Origin: Solirubrobacterales bacterium
Lineage (GTDB): Bacteria > Actinomycetota > Thermoleophilia > Solirubrobacterales > Solirubrobacteraceae
Length of the DNA stretch: 37,918 bases
Direction: 5' to 3'
Assembly (NCBI GenBank): GCA_025963905.1
Contig: JAOPZW010000206.1
Span: 1 to 37,918 of the forward strand
Within the stretch, counting starts at the first letter, position 1. Each line of letters opens with the position of its first letter. This document shows positions 11,116 through 19,823 of the stretch, in pieces. The notes beneath the pieces were generated by a model. That model was not told the origin of the DNA and searched no databases. It saw only the letters and a list, made by a program, of their open reading frames with translations. The position numbers and the translations under genes are program-made.

Positions 11116-11447
11116 CGCGAGCCCGGCGTAAGGCTGTCGCCGGCGGTGCTACCTTCAGCGCCGACTGGCACGCTGGCATGGACGCGCTCGACGACAGCGA
11201 CCGCAGAGAGCTCCTCATCTTCGCCGGGCAAACGCTTGAGGGCGCGCAGGACTCGCCCGCCGGCTCGTTCGCCTGCTGGTGGCTCCTGCTGAGAGCGGGG
11301 GAGGCGCTAGACCTGGCTGAGCCTGTCGACCGCCGTCGAGCTTCGCGTTCGATGGCTCGAGCCGCTGCGCGCTGGACGCGGTGTCGACTACGGCGGCGGC
11401 GGCGGCCTGCCCGACAGCCTCACTCCTACTCGTCAAAGCGGCCGTAG
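11112..11447 (+). CDS. Hypothetical protein
   Basis: ATGA overlap with integrase stop; C-terminal half has low-quality composition. Confidence 0.45.
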   Translation: MTRARRKAVAGGATFSADWHAGMDALDDSDRRELLIFAGQTLEGAQDSPAGSFACWWLLLRAGEALDLAEPVDRRRASRSMARAAARWTRCRLRRRRRPARQPHSYSSKRP

Positions 11448-12551
11448 CGGGGCTCGAATGGCCACGCCGCGCGGGTTCGTCAGGTGCCAGTCGCGGCGGA
11501 TCTTCTCAAGGCGACCCACCGCGGTGAGCAGGCCCTCGCCCGCGGCACCCCGCGCCGCACGTAGATCATCGCCCTGCAGTTCGAGGCGAACGTCTCGGGT
11601 GGTCTCGTCCACGCGGGCTTCGACGAGGACGACGCCGCTCAGGGGGTGCTCGTCGGTCGCGAGCTCGTCAGCCACGAACCCTCTGATCCAGCCCGTCAGG
11701 AAATAGTCATCGCGAGGGTCGTGCTGGGCGATGACGTCGCGCAGCTCCGGGAAGCGAGCAAAGTGATGGGATTCGAGCGTGACGTCATCGGGCGCATCGG
11801 GGTCTGGCCGACTCCACCGTCCACGGAACTCGACCCGTAGCGCGGGGCTCTGCGTGTCGAGACGGATCATCGCGTTGAGCAGGTTGGTCGACACGCCGCG
11901 GGCGACGGCCTCCTCCAGTTCGTCAGCGTCCTCCGGGATCTGGTTCTCGACGGTCTGCCTCGCGGCAGCGAGCGCTCGGAGGGTATAGACCAAGGTCTCG
12001 TGAACGGGGCTCGCGGGCAGCGTCTCGCCGGTGTCGAAAGTGAGCTGGGTTTCAGCGGGCGCATAGACCTCCAACATGAAGCTGCCCGTCACAGGGGGCG
12101 CCAGCTCGAACTGGTCGACGACCGCGCGGGCCGCGTCGGGGAGCCCGCCTCGGTAGCCCGCGCGGCCACCGGCGAAACGAACGCGCGCGCCATTCCAGAT
12201 CAGTTGCCGGATCGACTCGACCAGGTGGGCGCCACGCTCTAGCGAGATCCGGCCCGAGGCCGTCGTCGGATCCACGACCCGGACCTCAAGTACATCGGAC
12301 GTGCTCAGTATCCGCTCGACGACCTCCCCCTCGGGAAGGCCGGCCGTCCACGCCAAGCGTCGAACTGCCGACCACAGGAGATCGCCGAAGTCCCGATCGT
12401 CCGGGTGTTCCGGCACGAGAATGGCCGGCGCATCGGCGAGTTCTGGATGCATCCAGCTGCCGCCGACGGCACCGGCGCCGATCTGCTCCCAGCCGGCGCC
12501 ACGGAGGAAGGCCCGGAGCTGGCTGGGGCTGATGTCGATCGGTCGGCTCAC
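11433..12551 (-). CDS. Hypothetical protein (372 aa), partner of DUF4365-like gene
   Basis: Long ORF overlapping the upstream gene by 4 bp; no family recognised with confidence. Confidence 0.85.
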   Translation of the reverse strand: MSRPIDISPSQLRAFLRGAGWEQIGAGAVGGSWMHPELADAPAILVPEHPDDRDFGDLLWSAVRRLAWTAGLPEGEVVERILSTSDVLEVRVVDPTTASGRISLERGAHLVESIRQLIWNGARVRFAGGRAGYRGGLPDAARAVVDQFELAPPVTGSFMLEVYAPAETQLTFDTGETLPASPVHETLVYTLRALAAARQTVENQIPEDADELEEAVARGVSTNLLNAMIRLDTQSPALRVEFRGRWSRPDPDAPDDVTLESHHFARFPELRDVIAQHDPRDDYFLTGWIRGFVADELATDEHPLSGVVLVEARVDETTRDVRLELQGDDLRAARGAAGEGLLTAVGRLEKIRRDWHLTNPRGVAIRAPLRPL

Positions 12552-13081
12552 GCCTGACGGAGCATCTCAGTTAGGCCAGCGGTATCGAACCGCTGCGCGG
12601 TCGGAACCCTGATCCGTCGGTACTGCTGGTCCGTCGGCTCGCCGGTCACACCGACCCACCACGCCGCCGCACCCAGCGTCGCCTGGTCCGACGTGAGCTG
12701 CACCAAGGAAGCCGGCGGCGGCGGTACAGCCACCACAACGAAGAACCGCGGGACGTTTCCTCGCTCGAGCAGGCGGTTGTACCGGCGACCTTCCAGGTCG
12801 TGTACGACGTATTCGCCCTGCTCCACGAACTCGGGGTTCTGTTTGGACTTCAATTGGAGGCCGATGGTCCGGATCTGCCCGTCGAGCGGGTGCCAAGTCT
12901 GGACGGTGATGTCCATCTGGTTCGCGTCGATCAGTTTCACCTCGGCGGTGAGGCCGGCCGCCGACGCAACGGCCTGGACGAACGCCCACGAGAACCACTC
13001 CTGCCAGTGCGCGCGCGGGACGTCGCCGTCCAGTTCGAGGGGCAGCACTTCTGCTGCATAGTTGACGTTGGGGTACGGCAT
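12548..13081 (-). CDS. DUF4365-like protein, putative PD-(D/E)XK nuclease
   Basis: MDITVQTW...IGLQLKSKQNP...GEYVVHDLEGRRYNRLLERGNVPRFFVVVAVPPP...AAWWVGVTG; D...QxK core and DUF4365-like layout. Confidence 0.75.
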   Translation of the reverse strand: MPYPNVNYAAEVLPLELDGDVPRAHWQEWFSWAFVQAVASAAGLTAEVKLIDANQMDITVQTWHPLDGQIRTIGLQLKSKQNPEFVEQGEYVVHDLEGRRYNRLLERGNVPRFFVVVAVPPPPASLVQLTSDQATLGAAAWWVGVTGEPTDQQYRRIRVPTAQRFDTAGLTEMLRQA

Positions 13082-13210
13082 GGAAGGCGTGGATCGTATG
13101 GATCGGCAGTTCGCCCAGTCGATGCATACGATTATCGCTGGCCCAGCCGAGCCCCCTGCGACCTGCCGCTCAGCCCGCCAGTCCGGCGATCACGAGCGCG
13201 AGAGCGAACC

Positions 13211-13795
13211 TCATGGCGAATGCTGCTTCCTCGCCGCGATGAGGGCGTCGATCGTTGACTGAACGTCCCTGCCTGACACGCTCCGCGTGCTGACCGCCTG
13301 GCCCGCGGGAGCGCAGTAGGCCATGGCGCTCACGTTCGACGAGACCGACGAGGCGTAATTGTCGAGCAGCACGCTCCACGAGTTCGCACCGCCGAAGCTG
13401 TCATTTCCGAACACTAGGCCGCTGTCGTCCGAGTACCCGCCCGTTACGACGTTCTGACCCGCCGGGCACGTTGCCGTGACCGAACCGATGTTTCCTGCGG
13501 CGATCACGGCATCCTGCTTGACGCGCGTGAGCTTGTTGACAACGGTCGGCCCGGCGGGACCGGGCGGCCCGGCCGCACCCGCCGCGCCGGGGAGGCCCTG
13601 GGCTCCCTGCGGACCTTGCACTGACCCCTTGAAGTCGGCGGGTGTCAGCGACTTGTCCTTGACGTCGCGGCCCGTCAACGAGCCGTCCTTGACCTGCTTG
13701 CCCGTGATGAGCCCTCCCGCTACCGCGCTCCCAGTGCAGGCCAAGACCACGGCCAGAAGACTGAGCACGAGCGAGGGCGTGACGCGTCTACGCAT
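13211..13795 (-). CDS. Secreted collagen-like protein with C-terminal two-Cys domain
   Basis: Signal LVLSLLAVVLACTGSAVAGG, GKQVKDGSLTGRDVKDKSL, GPQGAQGLPGAAGAAGPPGPAGP Gly-X-Y tract, VTATCPAGQNVVTGGYS...MAYCAP. Confidence 0.85.
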   Translation of the reverse strand: MRRRVTPSLVLSLLAVVLACTGSAVAGGLITGKQVKDGSLTGRDVKDKSLTPADFKGSVQGPQGAQGLPGAAGAAGPPGPAGPTVVNKLTRVKQDAVIAAGNIGSVTATCPAGQNVVTGGYSDDSGLVFGNDSFGGANSWSVLLDNYASSVSSNVSAMAYCAPAGQAVSTRSVSGRDVQSTIDALIAARKQHSP

Positions 13796-13914
13796 CGAAA
13801 CCTCCCCTTCCCTAGTTCCCCCCAGCCGGACCGATCTGGCTGGACCTAGGGCCGGACGCTACCGCTTCGTGACATTTGCATCAAACGTCCGGCCAAGTCT
13901 CCCCGGCCGATGGC

Positions 13915-14230
13915 TCACCGAATGACGGGCGCCAGGTTGAGGATCACTTGGTATCGCCACGAACCTCGCTCCCGAAGCTGCTCGAGGTGTTGGGCCGTGG
14001 GGCGTGGCCGGACCCACCGGCGGCCGTAGCGGGCGCGCACCCCCGGCCCGACACGCTCGAAGCACAGCCCCGACGGCCGTTGACGGGCAGCCTCGGCGAC
14101 CACCCGCGTCGCCGAGGTCGCGCCTGTCGCACGCTCGCCGGCCCCCGGACGCCAAAGGATGGGCAGGCCCTCAACCTTTGGCGCGCCGAAACCGATGCTG
14201 TTCCACAGCGGAGCGTCATCACGGCGCCCA
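13915..14230 (-). CDS. Possible hypothetical protein (start uncertain)
   Basis: Minus frame ...NSIGFGAPKVEGLPILWRPG...GSWRYQVILNLAPVIR has plausible composition; no family match. Confidence 0.3.
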
Positions 14231-14254
14231 TGGAATTGGGGGGAGGGAACGCCC

Positions 14255-14959
14255 ATGCTGAGAAGGACTGCGGCGCGTGTCGCATCGCTCGCGTTCATCG
14301 GCGGAGCTCTTGTCGTCGCGGGTTGCGGCGGAGGTACCGCCAAGACCAGAACGGTCACTGTTACCCAGACTCGCGTACCAGCCGTAACAACGGCTTCTAC
14401 TCGCAGCAAGCCGGCGGCTCGTTCCCCACGCACCGCTCGCACCACACCGGTCGCGCCTCCGTTCGTCGCGTGTGACGCGAGCATCGAGGCCAAGGCAGGA
14501 ACGACCACTTGCGGGTTCGCTCAGAACGTGTTTTGGGCGTACTGGACGCAAGGGGAGCCAGACAACGTTTCCGCCTACAGCCCGGCGACCAAGCGGACAT
14601 ACGCCGTGACTTGCAGCGGCGCACCGACGGTGGTTTGTAGGGCGGGCGATGGCGGCCAGGTGCGCTTCCCAATGAGCGCTGTCGCGGCATACGATCAGGG
14701 CCAAGCCGACGTGTATGCGGCCTCGCATGACGTCGGGCCGGATGGGGGCAAGGCGAGCCCGAGCGCTACGACCCCGGCCCCCACGTACGAGACCCCGGCG
14801 ACGCCCACCCCCTCGCCCGGTGACAGCGGTCCGAACCCCTCGAACGAGATACCCAACTACGACAACGGCACCGGCTACCCGGTGCAGTGCGCTGACGGTA
14901 TGTGGTCGCAATCGGGCGGACGTCCCGGCGCCTGCTCGGGTCATGGAGGAGAGGGCTAG
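14255..14959 (+). CDS. Lipoprotein of unknown function
   Basis: IGGALVVAGCGGG lipobox, paired Cys residues, Pro/Thr-rich linker, CADGMWSQSGGRPGACSGHGG C-terminus. Confidence 0.8.
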   Translation: MLRRTAARVASLAFIGGALVVAGCGGGTAKTRTVTVTQTRVPAVTTASTRSKPAARSPRTARTTPVAPPFVACDASIEAKAGTTTCGFAQNVFWAYWTQGEPDNVSAYSPATKRTYAVTCSGAPTVVCRAGDGGQVRFPMSAVAAYDQGQADVYAASHDVGPDGGKASPSATTPAPTYETPATPTPSPGDSGPNPSNEIPNYDNGTGYPVQCADGMWSQSGGRPGACSGHGGEG

Positions 14960-15200
14960 TGCGTCGCGTTGCGGCTATTGGAGCCCTTGCCCGCCCGGCG
15001 CGCGGGCCTAGCGGCGGCGAGAGGGCCGCCAACGCCATGAGGCGACCGTCGCCGCGGGTCGCAGTCCCACTCCGACGTCGAGCGCGGTCCAAGCCGCCGA
15101 GCACGCAGCCCGCGGCGTCGCCGTACTTCTGGGTGGACTCGCCTGCCATCAGCGACCGCCGCCCTCACACGCCTCGCGAGTAACGAAGTCGGGAATTCGC

Positions 15201-16193
15201 CTAGCCGCGGAAGCCAGCCACGGCGGCCCGATCTATGTCGAGCTCGGGCCCGAAGTCGGTCCGCACCACGATCGCACCCGGCAGCAGTTGCTCGACGCGC
15301 GCGACCTCATCATCGTTGAAGACGGTGACCGCGAGCTTCCTGGGCTTGGCCGCCGCGATCGCGCCTACAAGCGCCGGATCGTGGAGGGAGTGCCCGAGCA
15401 CGAACACGTGGTCCGCCTGGTCGAGGGCGGCGCGGAACTGCGACCAGAGGCCGCTGACCGTGGCGTCGTTGGTCGGGTCCTTTCCAGGGTCCGGGTAAAG
15501 CACTACCGGACTCCCGAGGTTCTCCAGGTACGGCTGATCGGCCATGTGGTCACGAACTTGGCCGTCCTTCTCGTACCAGCCCACGGCGCCGTGCAGGTGG
15601 ATCACGGGCGTCACGTCCGTGGCGGTCGATCCGAGTCTTTCGGGCTCAAGGATCGGGACCCGATTCGGTCGCTGCGGGAAGCCGGTGAAGACCTTGCGCC
15701 CGAGGCCGACGAGCGCGCTCTCCGCCGCCCGGTCGTAGTTGGTGGTCGCTACGACTAGTGCGTTCGGGTCGCCAAGCTCACGCAGCAGCTCTTGGTACGC
15801 CGTGGTCGCCCGATTATCGTCCACGCGCTGTTGGCCGAACTGCTCGTAGAGCGTCTCGTTGAGGGCCCTCGTGATGACCCCAAGGCGCTCACCCGTCTTC
15901 CCGCGGGCGACCGTTACCTCTCCGTAGTGATGCCCGGGATTCTGACCGCCGAGTCCCGCGAAGCGCTCCTCTAGGTGCCGTATCTGCTGCCAGCGAAGCA
16001 GGAGCCCGAGCGCTTCCTCGAACTGTTCGCCGGTCATGCCGGGTCCAAGGTGGCACGCGGCGGCTAACTGAGGCTCGCGGCCATCGAGTACCTCGCACAG
16101 CCGGTTAGACCAGTCCGGCATCAGCGGAAGCGGGTCGCTCGACGCTCCGAGCCGGCGGCTCGCCCCGGCACCGGCGATCAAGAGCAGGGTCAC
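15201..16193 (-). CDS. SIR2-family protein (putative NADase)
   Basis: LLIAGAGAS N-terminus, VVATTNYDRAAE, VIHLHGAVGW, VFVLGHSLHDPALVGAI. Confidence 0.9.
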   Translation of the reverse strand: MTLLLIAGAGASRRLGASSDPLPLMPDWSNRLCEVLDGREPQLAAACHLGPGMTGEQFEEALGLLLRWQQIRHLEERFAGLGGQNPGHHYGEVTVARGKTGERLGVITRALNETLYEQFGQQRVDDNRATTAYQELLRELGDPNALVVATTNYDRAAESALVGLGRKVFTGFPQRPNRVPILEPERLGSTATDVTPVIHLHGAVGWYEKDGQVRDHMADQPYLENLGSPVVLYPDPGKDPTNDATVSGLWSQFRAALDQADHVFVLGHSLHDPALVGAIAAAKPRKLAVTVFNDDEVARVEQLLPGAIVVRTDFGPELDIDRAAVAGFRG

Positions 16194-16282
16194 GCCGCGA
16201 TCGTAGAGGCGCGTCCCGACGACGGTCGTCCGGTGGCTTGCGCTAGTAGGCTCACGCCCGTCCGGCCGGGGGAGGAAGCATC

Positions 16283-17836
16283 GTGTCCAGCAGTAACTGG
16301 GTTCAGCACCAGCGCGACACCGAGCGCAAGCGCCGTGAAGCCAGCCGGGCGGCTGGCGAATCGGAGCGTGAGCGGCTGCGCACGGAAGCGGAGTCGTGGC
16401 GTGAGGGCGCGTGGGACCGCGAGGGCAAGCAGGATCTAGCCGAGGCCCGCGCCCGGGAGGTGCAGTGGCTCAACGACGATTTGCGGGCGAGGCTCGTGGC
16501 ACTGCAGACGCTGCTGTCCGCGACGCTGGCCACCGACGACACGATTGACATCGCGCGCCTGAAAGTGTCGCCGACGACGCCGCAGTTTGACGCCGGGGGC
16601 TTGGACCGGCCGCTTCAGCGGCCTGCGTCGCTGACCACCTTGCGAGCGCTCGTACCAGGCGCCAAGCAACGTCATGCCGACGCGATGGAGCAGTTCCATG
16701 CTGACGAACAGGCGCGCGAGAGGGAGCTTGCGGCCCGGCGCGCCGCACACGAGCAGGACGTCGCGGCGATCCGCGACCAGGCCGCCGCGCAGGACGCCGA
16801 GGTCGATGCCTTCGCCGCCGCGTATGCGGCCGGCGAACCGGACGCTGTCGTCACCTACTCCTCGATGGTGCTCGCGGCCAGCCGGTACCCCCACGACTTC
16901 CCCCAGCAGCACAAGGTCGCCTACGTCCCCGAGTCGCGACAGCTGGTCGTCGAGACGGACGTTCCACCGATCGCCGTGGTGCCGGAGCAGGCCGAATATC
17001 GCTACGTCAAGAGCAAGGACGAGATTGCGGCCAAGGCGATGCCGGCGGCGCAGCGGCGCAAGCTGTACGCGAGTGTCGTGGCGCAGGTGGCCCTTCGGAC
17101 GGTCCACGAGCTCTTCGAGGCCGATCGCGGCGGGCACCTCGAATCGATCGTCGTAAATGGCCACGTCGATGCCGTCGACCCTCGCACCGGGCAGCCGATA
17201 CGGCCGTGCCTGGTCACGCTGCGAACCACGCGCGACGTGTTCGACGGGCTCGACCTCGGGCACGTCGAACCCGAAGCCTGTCTGCGCGGCTTGAGCGCAT
17301 CGGTCTCAAAGAGTCCCGCCGAGTTGACGCCGGTCCGGCCCGTGCTCGAGTTCTCGATGGTCGACCACCGGTTTGTCGAGGAGGCCGACGTGCTCTCCGG
17401 GCTCGACCAGCGCGCGAACCTGATGGAGCTCACGCCTGGGGAGTTCGAGGCGCTCATCACCAACCTCTTCGAACGCATGGGGCTGGAGACGCGCATGACG
17501 CAGGCGTCGCGTGACGGTGGGGTTGACTGCGTCGCGTTCGACCCGCGCCCGATCTTTGGGGGCAAGGTTGTCATCCAGGCCAAGCGCTACAAGCACACCG
17601 TCGGTGTCAGCGCGGTCCGCGATCTGTTCGGCACCATGCAGAACGAGGGTGCCAGCAAGGGGATCCTCGTCACCACCAGCGGCTACGGCAAGGCCTCGTT
17701 CGAGTTCGCGGAGGGCAAGCCGTTGGAGCTTCTGTCCGGCAGCAACCTCTTGTACCTGCTCGAGGAACACGCGGGCATGGAGGCGAAGATTGAGCCACCA
17801 GACGACTGGGTGGATCCGGCAGAGGACGTCGGCTGA
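16283..17836 (+). CDS. Restriction endonuclease, Mrr catalytic domain, with N-terminal coiled-coil
   Basis: C-term LTPGEFEALITNLFERMGLETRMTQASRDGGVDCVAFD...VVIQAKRYKHTVGVSAVRDLFGTM...GILVTTSGYGKASFEFA; D...QAK motif. Confidence 0.92.
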   Translation: MSSSNWVQHQRDTERKRREASRAAGESERERLRTEAESWREGAWDREGKQDLAEARAREVQWLNDDLRARLVALQTLLSATLATDDTIDIARLKVSPTTPQFDAGGLDRPLQRPASLTTLRALVPGAKQRHADAMEQFHADEQARERELAARRAAHEQDVAAIRDQAAAQDAEVDAFAAAYAAGEPDAVVTYSSMVLAASRYPHDFPQQHKVAYVPESRQLVVETDVPPIAVVPEQAEYRYVKSKDEIAAKAMPAAQRRKLYASVVAQVALRTVHELFEADRGGHLESIVVNGHVDAVDPRTGQPIRPCLVTLRTTRDVFDGLDLGHVEPEACLRGLSASVSKSPAELTPVRPVLEFSMVDHRFVEEADVLSGLDQRANLMELTPGEFEALITNLFERMGLETRMTQASRDGGVDCVAFDPRPIFGGKVVIQAKRYKHTVGVSAVRDLFGTMQNEGASKGILVTTSGYGKASFEFAEGKPLELLSGSNLLYLLEEHAGMEAKIEPPDDWVDPAEDVG

Positions 17837-18270
17837 CGTCGCAGCGGAGCGTGGCGCGCGGCGATGAAGTATCCCGTCGACTGGAGCCCTCTGCCGTATT
17901 AGGTCGCGCGGCGGGCCGCTCGGGAGAGGCGGCCGCCGCAGCCGACACCCGGCCGCCGCCCCCGGCGACGGGTAGCCAGGCATGCCCGCGAGCGCAGATC
18001 CTCAGGCCCCGACGAGGACCAGTAGCGCTGTCCGAGCCCTGCGGGCCGCTTGCCAGGTTGATGCGCGCCGGGCGTGGCCTTCCAGCGCGGTCGGATAGGC
18101 GAGCGCCAACGCGCCACGTTTGAGCCGACGGCGGCGGATTCTCTGCCAACGCCGTCAGGAAGCGGGCGATTCCGGCGCCGCAGACGCGGTAGCCCACGCC
18201 CCGATTGTGCCCTTTTGCAGGGACTTCGCGCGGCAAAATGCTCGATCAGCACGGCGAGCATCGTGGTGGC

Positions 18271-18525
18271 ATGAACAATCCACCCACACGCCGTCGTCGG
18301 CTGTTCATGCATCCGGCGACCATGGCCCTCGCCGCCGCGGGATCGAGTTCGGTTGACGTAGCCGCCGTGCTCGGCGTCACGTCCGCGGCCGTGAGCAGCT
18401 ACTTCGCCGGGATCAACCGGCCACACCCGGACCTACCCGAGGCGCTGCGCGAGCTCGTCGGCGCCGACGCGGCGCGGAATGTCCTCGCCCTGATCCCCGA
18501 GCGGGACGCGCAGGGCCCCGCATGA
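18271..18525 (+). CDS. Small HTH (XRE-like) regulator
   Basis: SSVDVAAVLGVTSAAVSSYFAGINRPHPDLPEAL helix-turn-helix; first gene of the replication operon. Confidence 0.7.
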   Translation: MNNPPTRRRRLFMHPATMALAAAGSSSVDVAAVLGVTSAAVSSYFAGINRPHPDLPEALRELVGADAARNVLALIPERDAQGPA

Positions 18526-18600
18526 CCCCCTCAACGACGGACGCCCGCCCCGCGGCACACGGAGCGAGCGTCGAAATGCGTACAGCAGAAAAGAGCAGCG

Positions 18601-18870
18601 ATGACCACTATGGCAGAGCGACCGGACGGGCACCTACTCCGGCCGGGCAGCCCAGGCGGCAAGGCCCTGCGGCCCCCGCCGGCGGGCACCCGGTACAGCG
18701 TGACCAACCTCGGCAGCGGGATTTGCACCGCGTACGACGCCGGGGGTCGCGTGCTGGGGGAGTACCAGCGCTGGGCGCCGGTGTCCGAGAAGGACAAGGC
18801 CCACGCTCGGCAGCACGCGCCGAAGGATGGGCCAATCCGGGTCACCCCGCCGTCCCCGTGGCCGCGATGA
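18601..18870 (+). CDS. Small hypothetical protein (89 aa)
   Basis: ORF overlapping the next gene by ATGA (18867-18870). Confidence 0.65.
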   Translation: MTTMAERPDGHLLRPGSPGGKALRPPPAGTRYSVTNLGSGICTAYDAGGRVLGEYQRWAPVSEKDKAHARQHAPKDGPIRVTPPSPWPR

Positions 18871-19823
18871 CGCGCGCCGAGCAGGCCACGGCCTACCTCG
18901 ACGCGCTGATCTGCGCGGCGCCCGTCGACAGCCACCACCTCGAGCTACGTTGGCGCGGGGACGGCAAGCCGATGCGCTCGGAGTGGTTCGTGGAGCCGGA
19001 CGGACTGCAGCGGGGGGCGAACCCCGCGGCGCTGGCCCCCATCGCGGAGCGGGCGGTAGCGCTCGCCGACCAGGGGGGCGAGGTGTTCGCGGGCGTGGGC
19101 CTGCGGACGCGGGCGGAAGGGACCAAGGACGCGGTCCCCATGCTCGGTCTCGCCTGGGCTGACTGCGACTCCCTCGACGCGACGGCGCGGCTGGGCAGCT
19201 TCCCGTTTCGGCCGTCGATGACCGTGCGGTCCTCGCCCGGCAAGGTCCACGCCTACTTCCGGTTGGAGCAGCCGCACCCGACCGAGGTCGTCGAGGACGT
19301 GAACCGTCGGCTCGCGCTCGCCCTGGGCGCCTGCCCGCATGTCGCGGACGCGGCTCGGATCCTGCGCGTCCCCGGGACCTACCACACGAAGACCGGCCGG
19401 CCTCAGAACGTCAGCCTCTACATGAACCGGCCGACCGTGACGCCGCTGGCGGACCTGTTGACGCTGCCTGCCCCGCAGGCGGCGGCACCCGCACCGACGA
19501 CCACGGGGGCGCCGGTGGCGGGCCCGCGGAGCGACGACCTGGACGACCTGCGGGCGATTCCGGCCACGGTGTACGTCCCGCTCCTGACCGGCCGCGAGGT
19601 TGGCCGGGACGGGAAGGCGTGCTGTCCGGTGCATGGGGGCGGAGCGGAGAGAAGCGCGTCTCTGCATGCCTACCCCGACGCCGAGCGAGGGTGGTTCTGC
19701 TACGGCTGCAGCAAGGGCGGCGACGTCCTGGACCTCGTGGCGCACATGACGGGCCTCGACACCCGTGTCGACTTCCCGCAGATCGTGTCCATCGCGCGGT
19801 CGCACCTGGGGGGCGGTCGCTGA
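18867..19823 (+). CDS. DNA primase: RepB-type/prim-pol core with C-terminal CHC2-like zinc finger
   Basis: LGLAWADCDS...PSMTVRSSPGKVHAYFRLE...AARILRVPGTYHTKTGRP then CCPVHGGGAERSASLHAYPDAERGWFCYGCSKGGDVLDLVAHMTG. Confidence 0.88.
   Translation: MTRAEQATAYLDALICAAPVDSHHLELRWRGDGKPMRSEWFVEPDGLQRGANPAALAPIAERAVALADQGGEVFAGVGLRTRAEGTKDAVPMLGLAWADCDSLDATARLGSFPFRPSMTVRSSPGKVHAYFRLEQPHPTEVVEDVNRRLALALGACPHVADAARILRVPGTYHTKTGRPQNVSLYMNRPTVTPLADLLTLPAPQAAAPAPTTTGAPVAGPRSDDLDDLRAIPATVYVPLLTGREVGRDGKACCPVHGGGAERSASLHAYPDAERGWFCYGCSKGGDVLDLVAHMTGLDTRVDFPQIVSIARSHLGGGR

Noticed and set aside
14960-15200. ORFs 14902-15183 (+) and 14956-15168 (-)
   Set aside because: No RBS or family support and Arg/Ala/Pro-rich composition; not called.
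17837-18270. Additional gene between Mrr-like gene and replication operon
   Set aside because: ORFs on both strands have shadow-like composition; more likely intergenic/regulatory.
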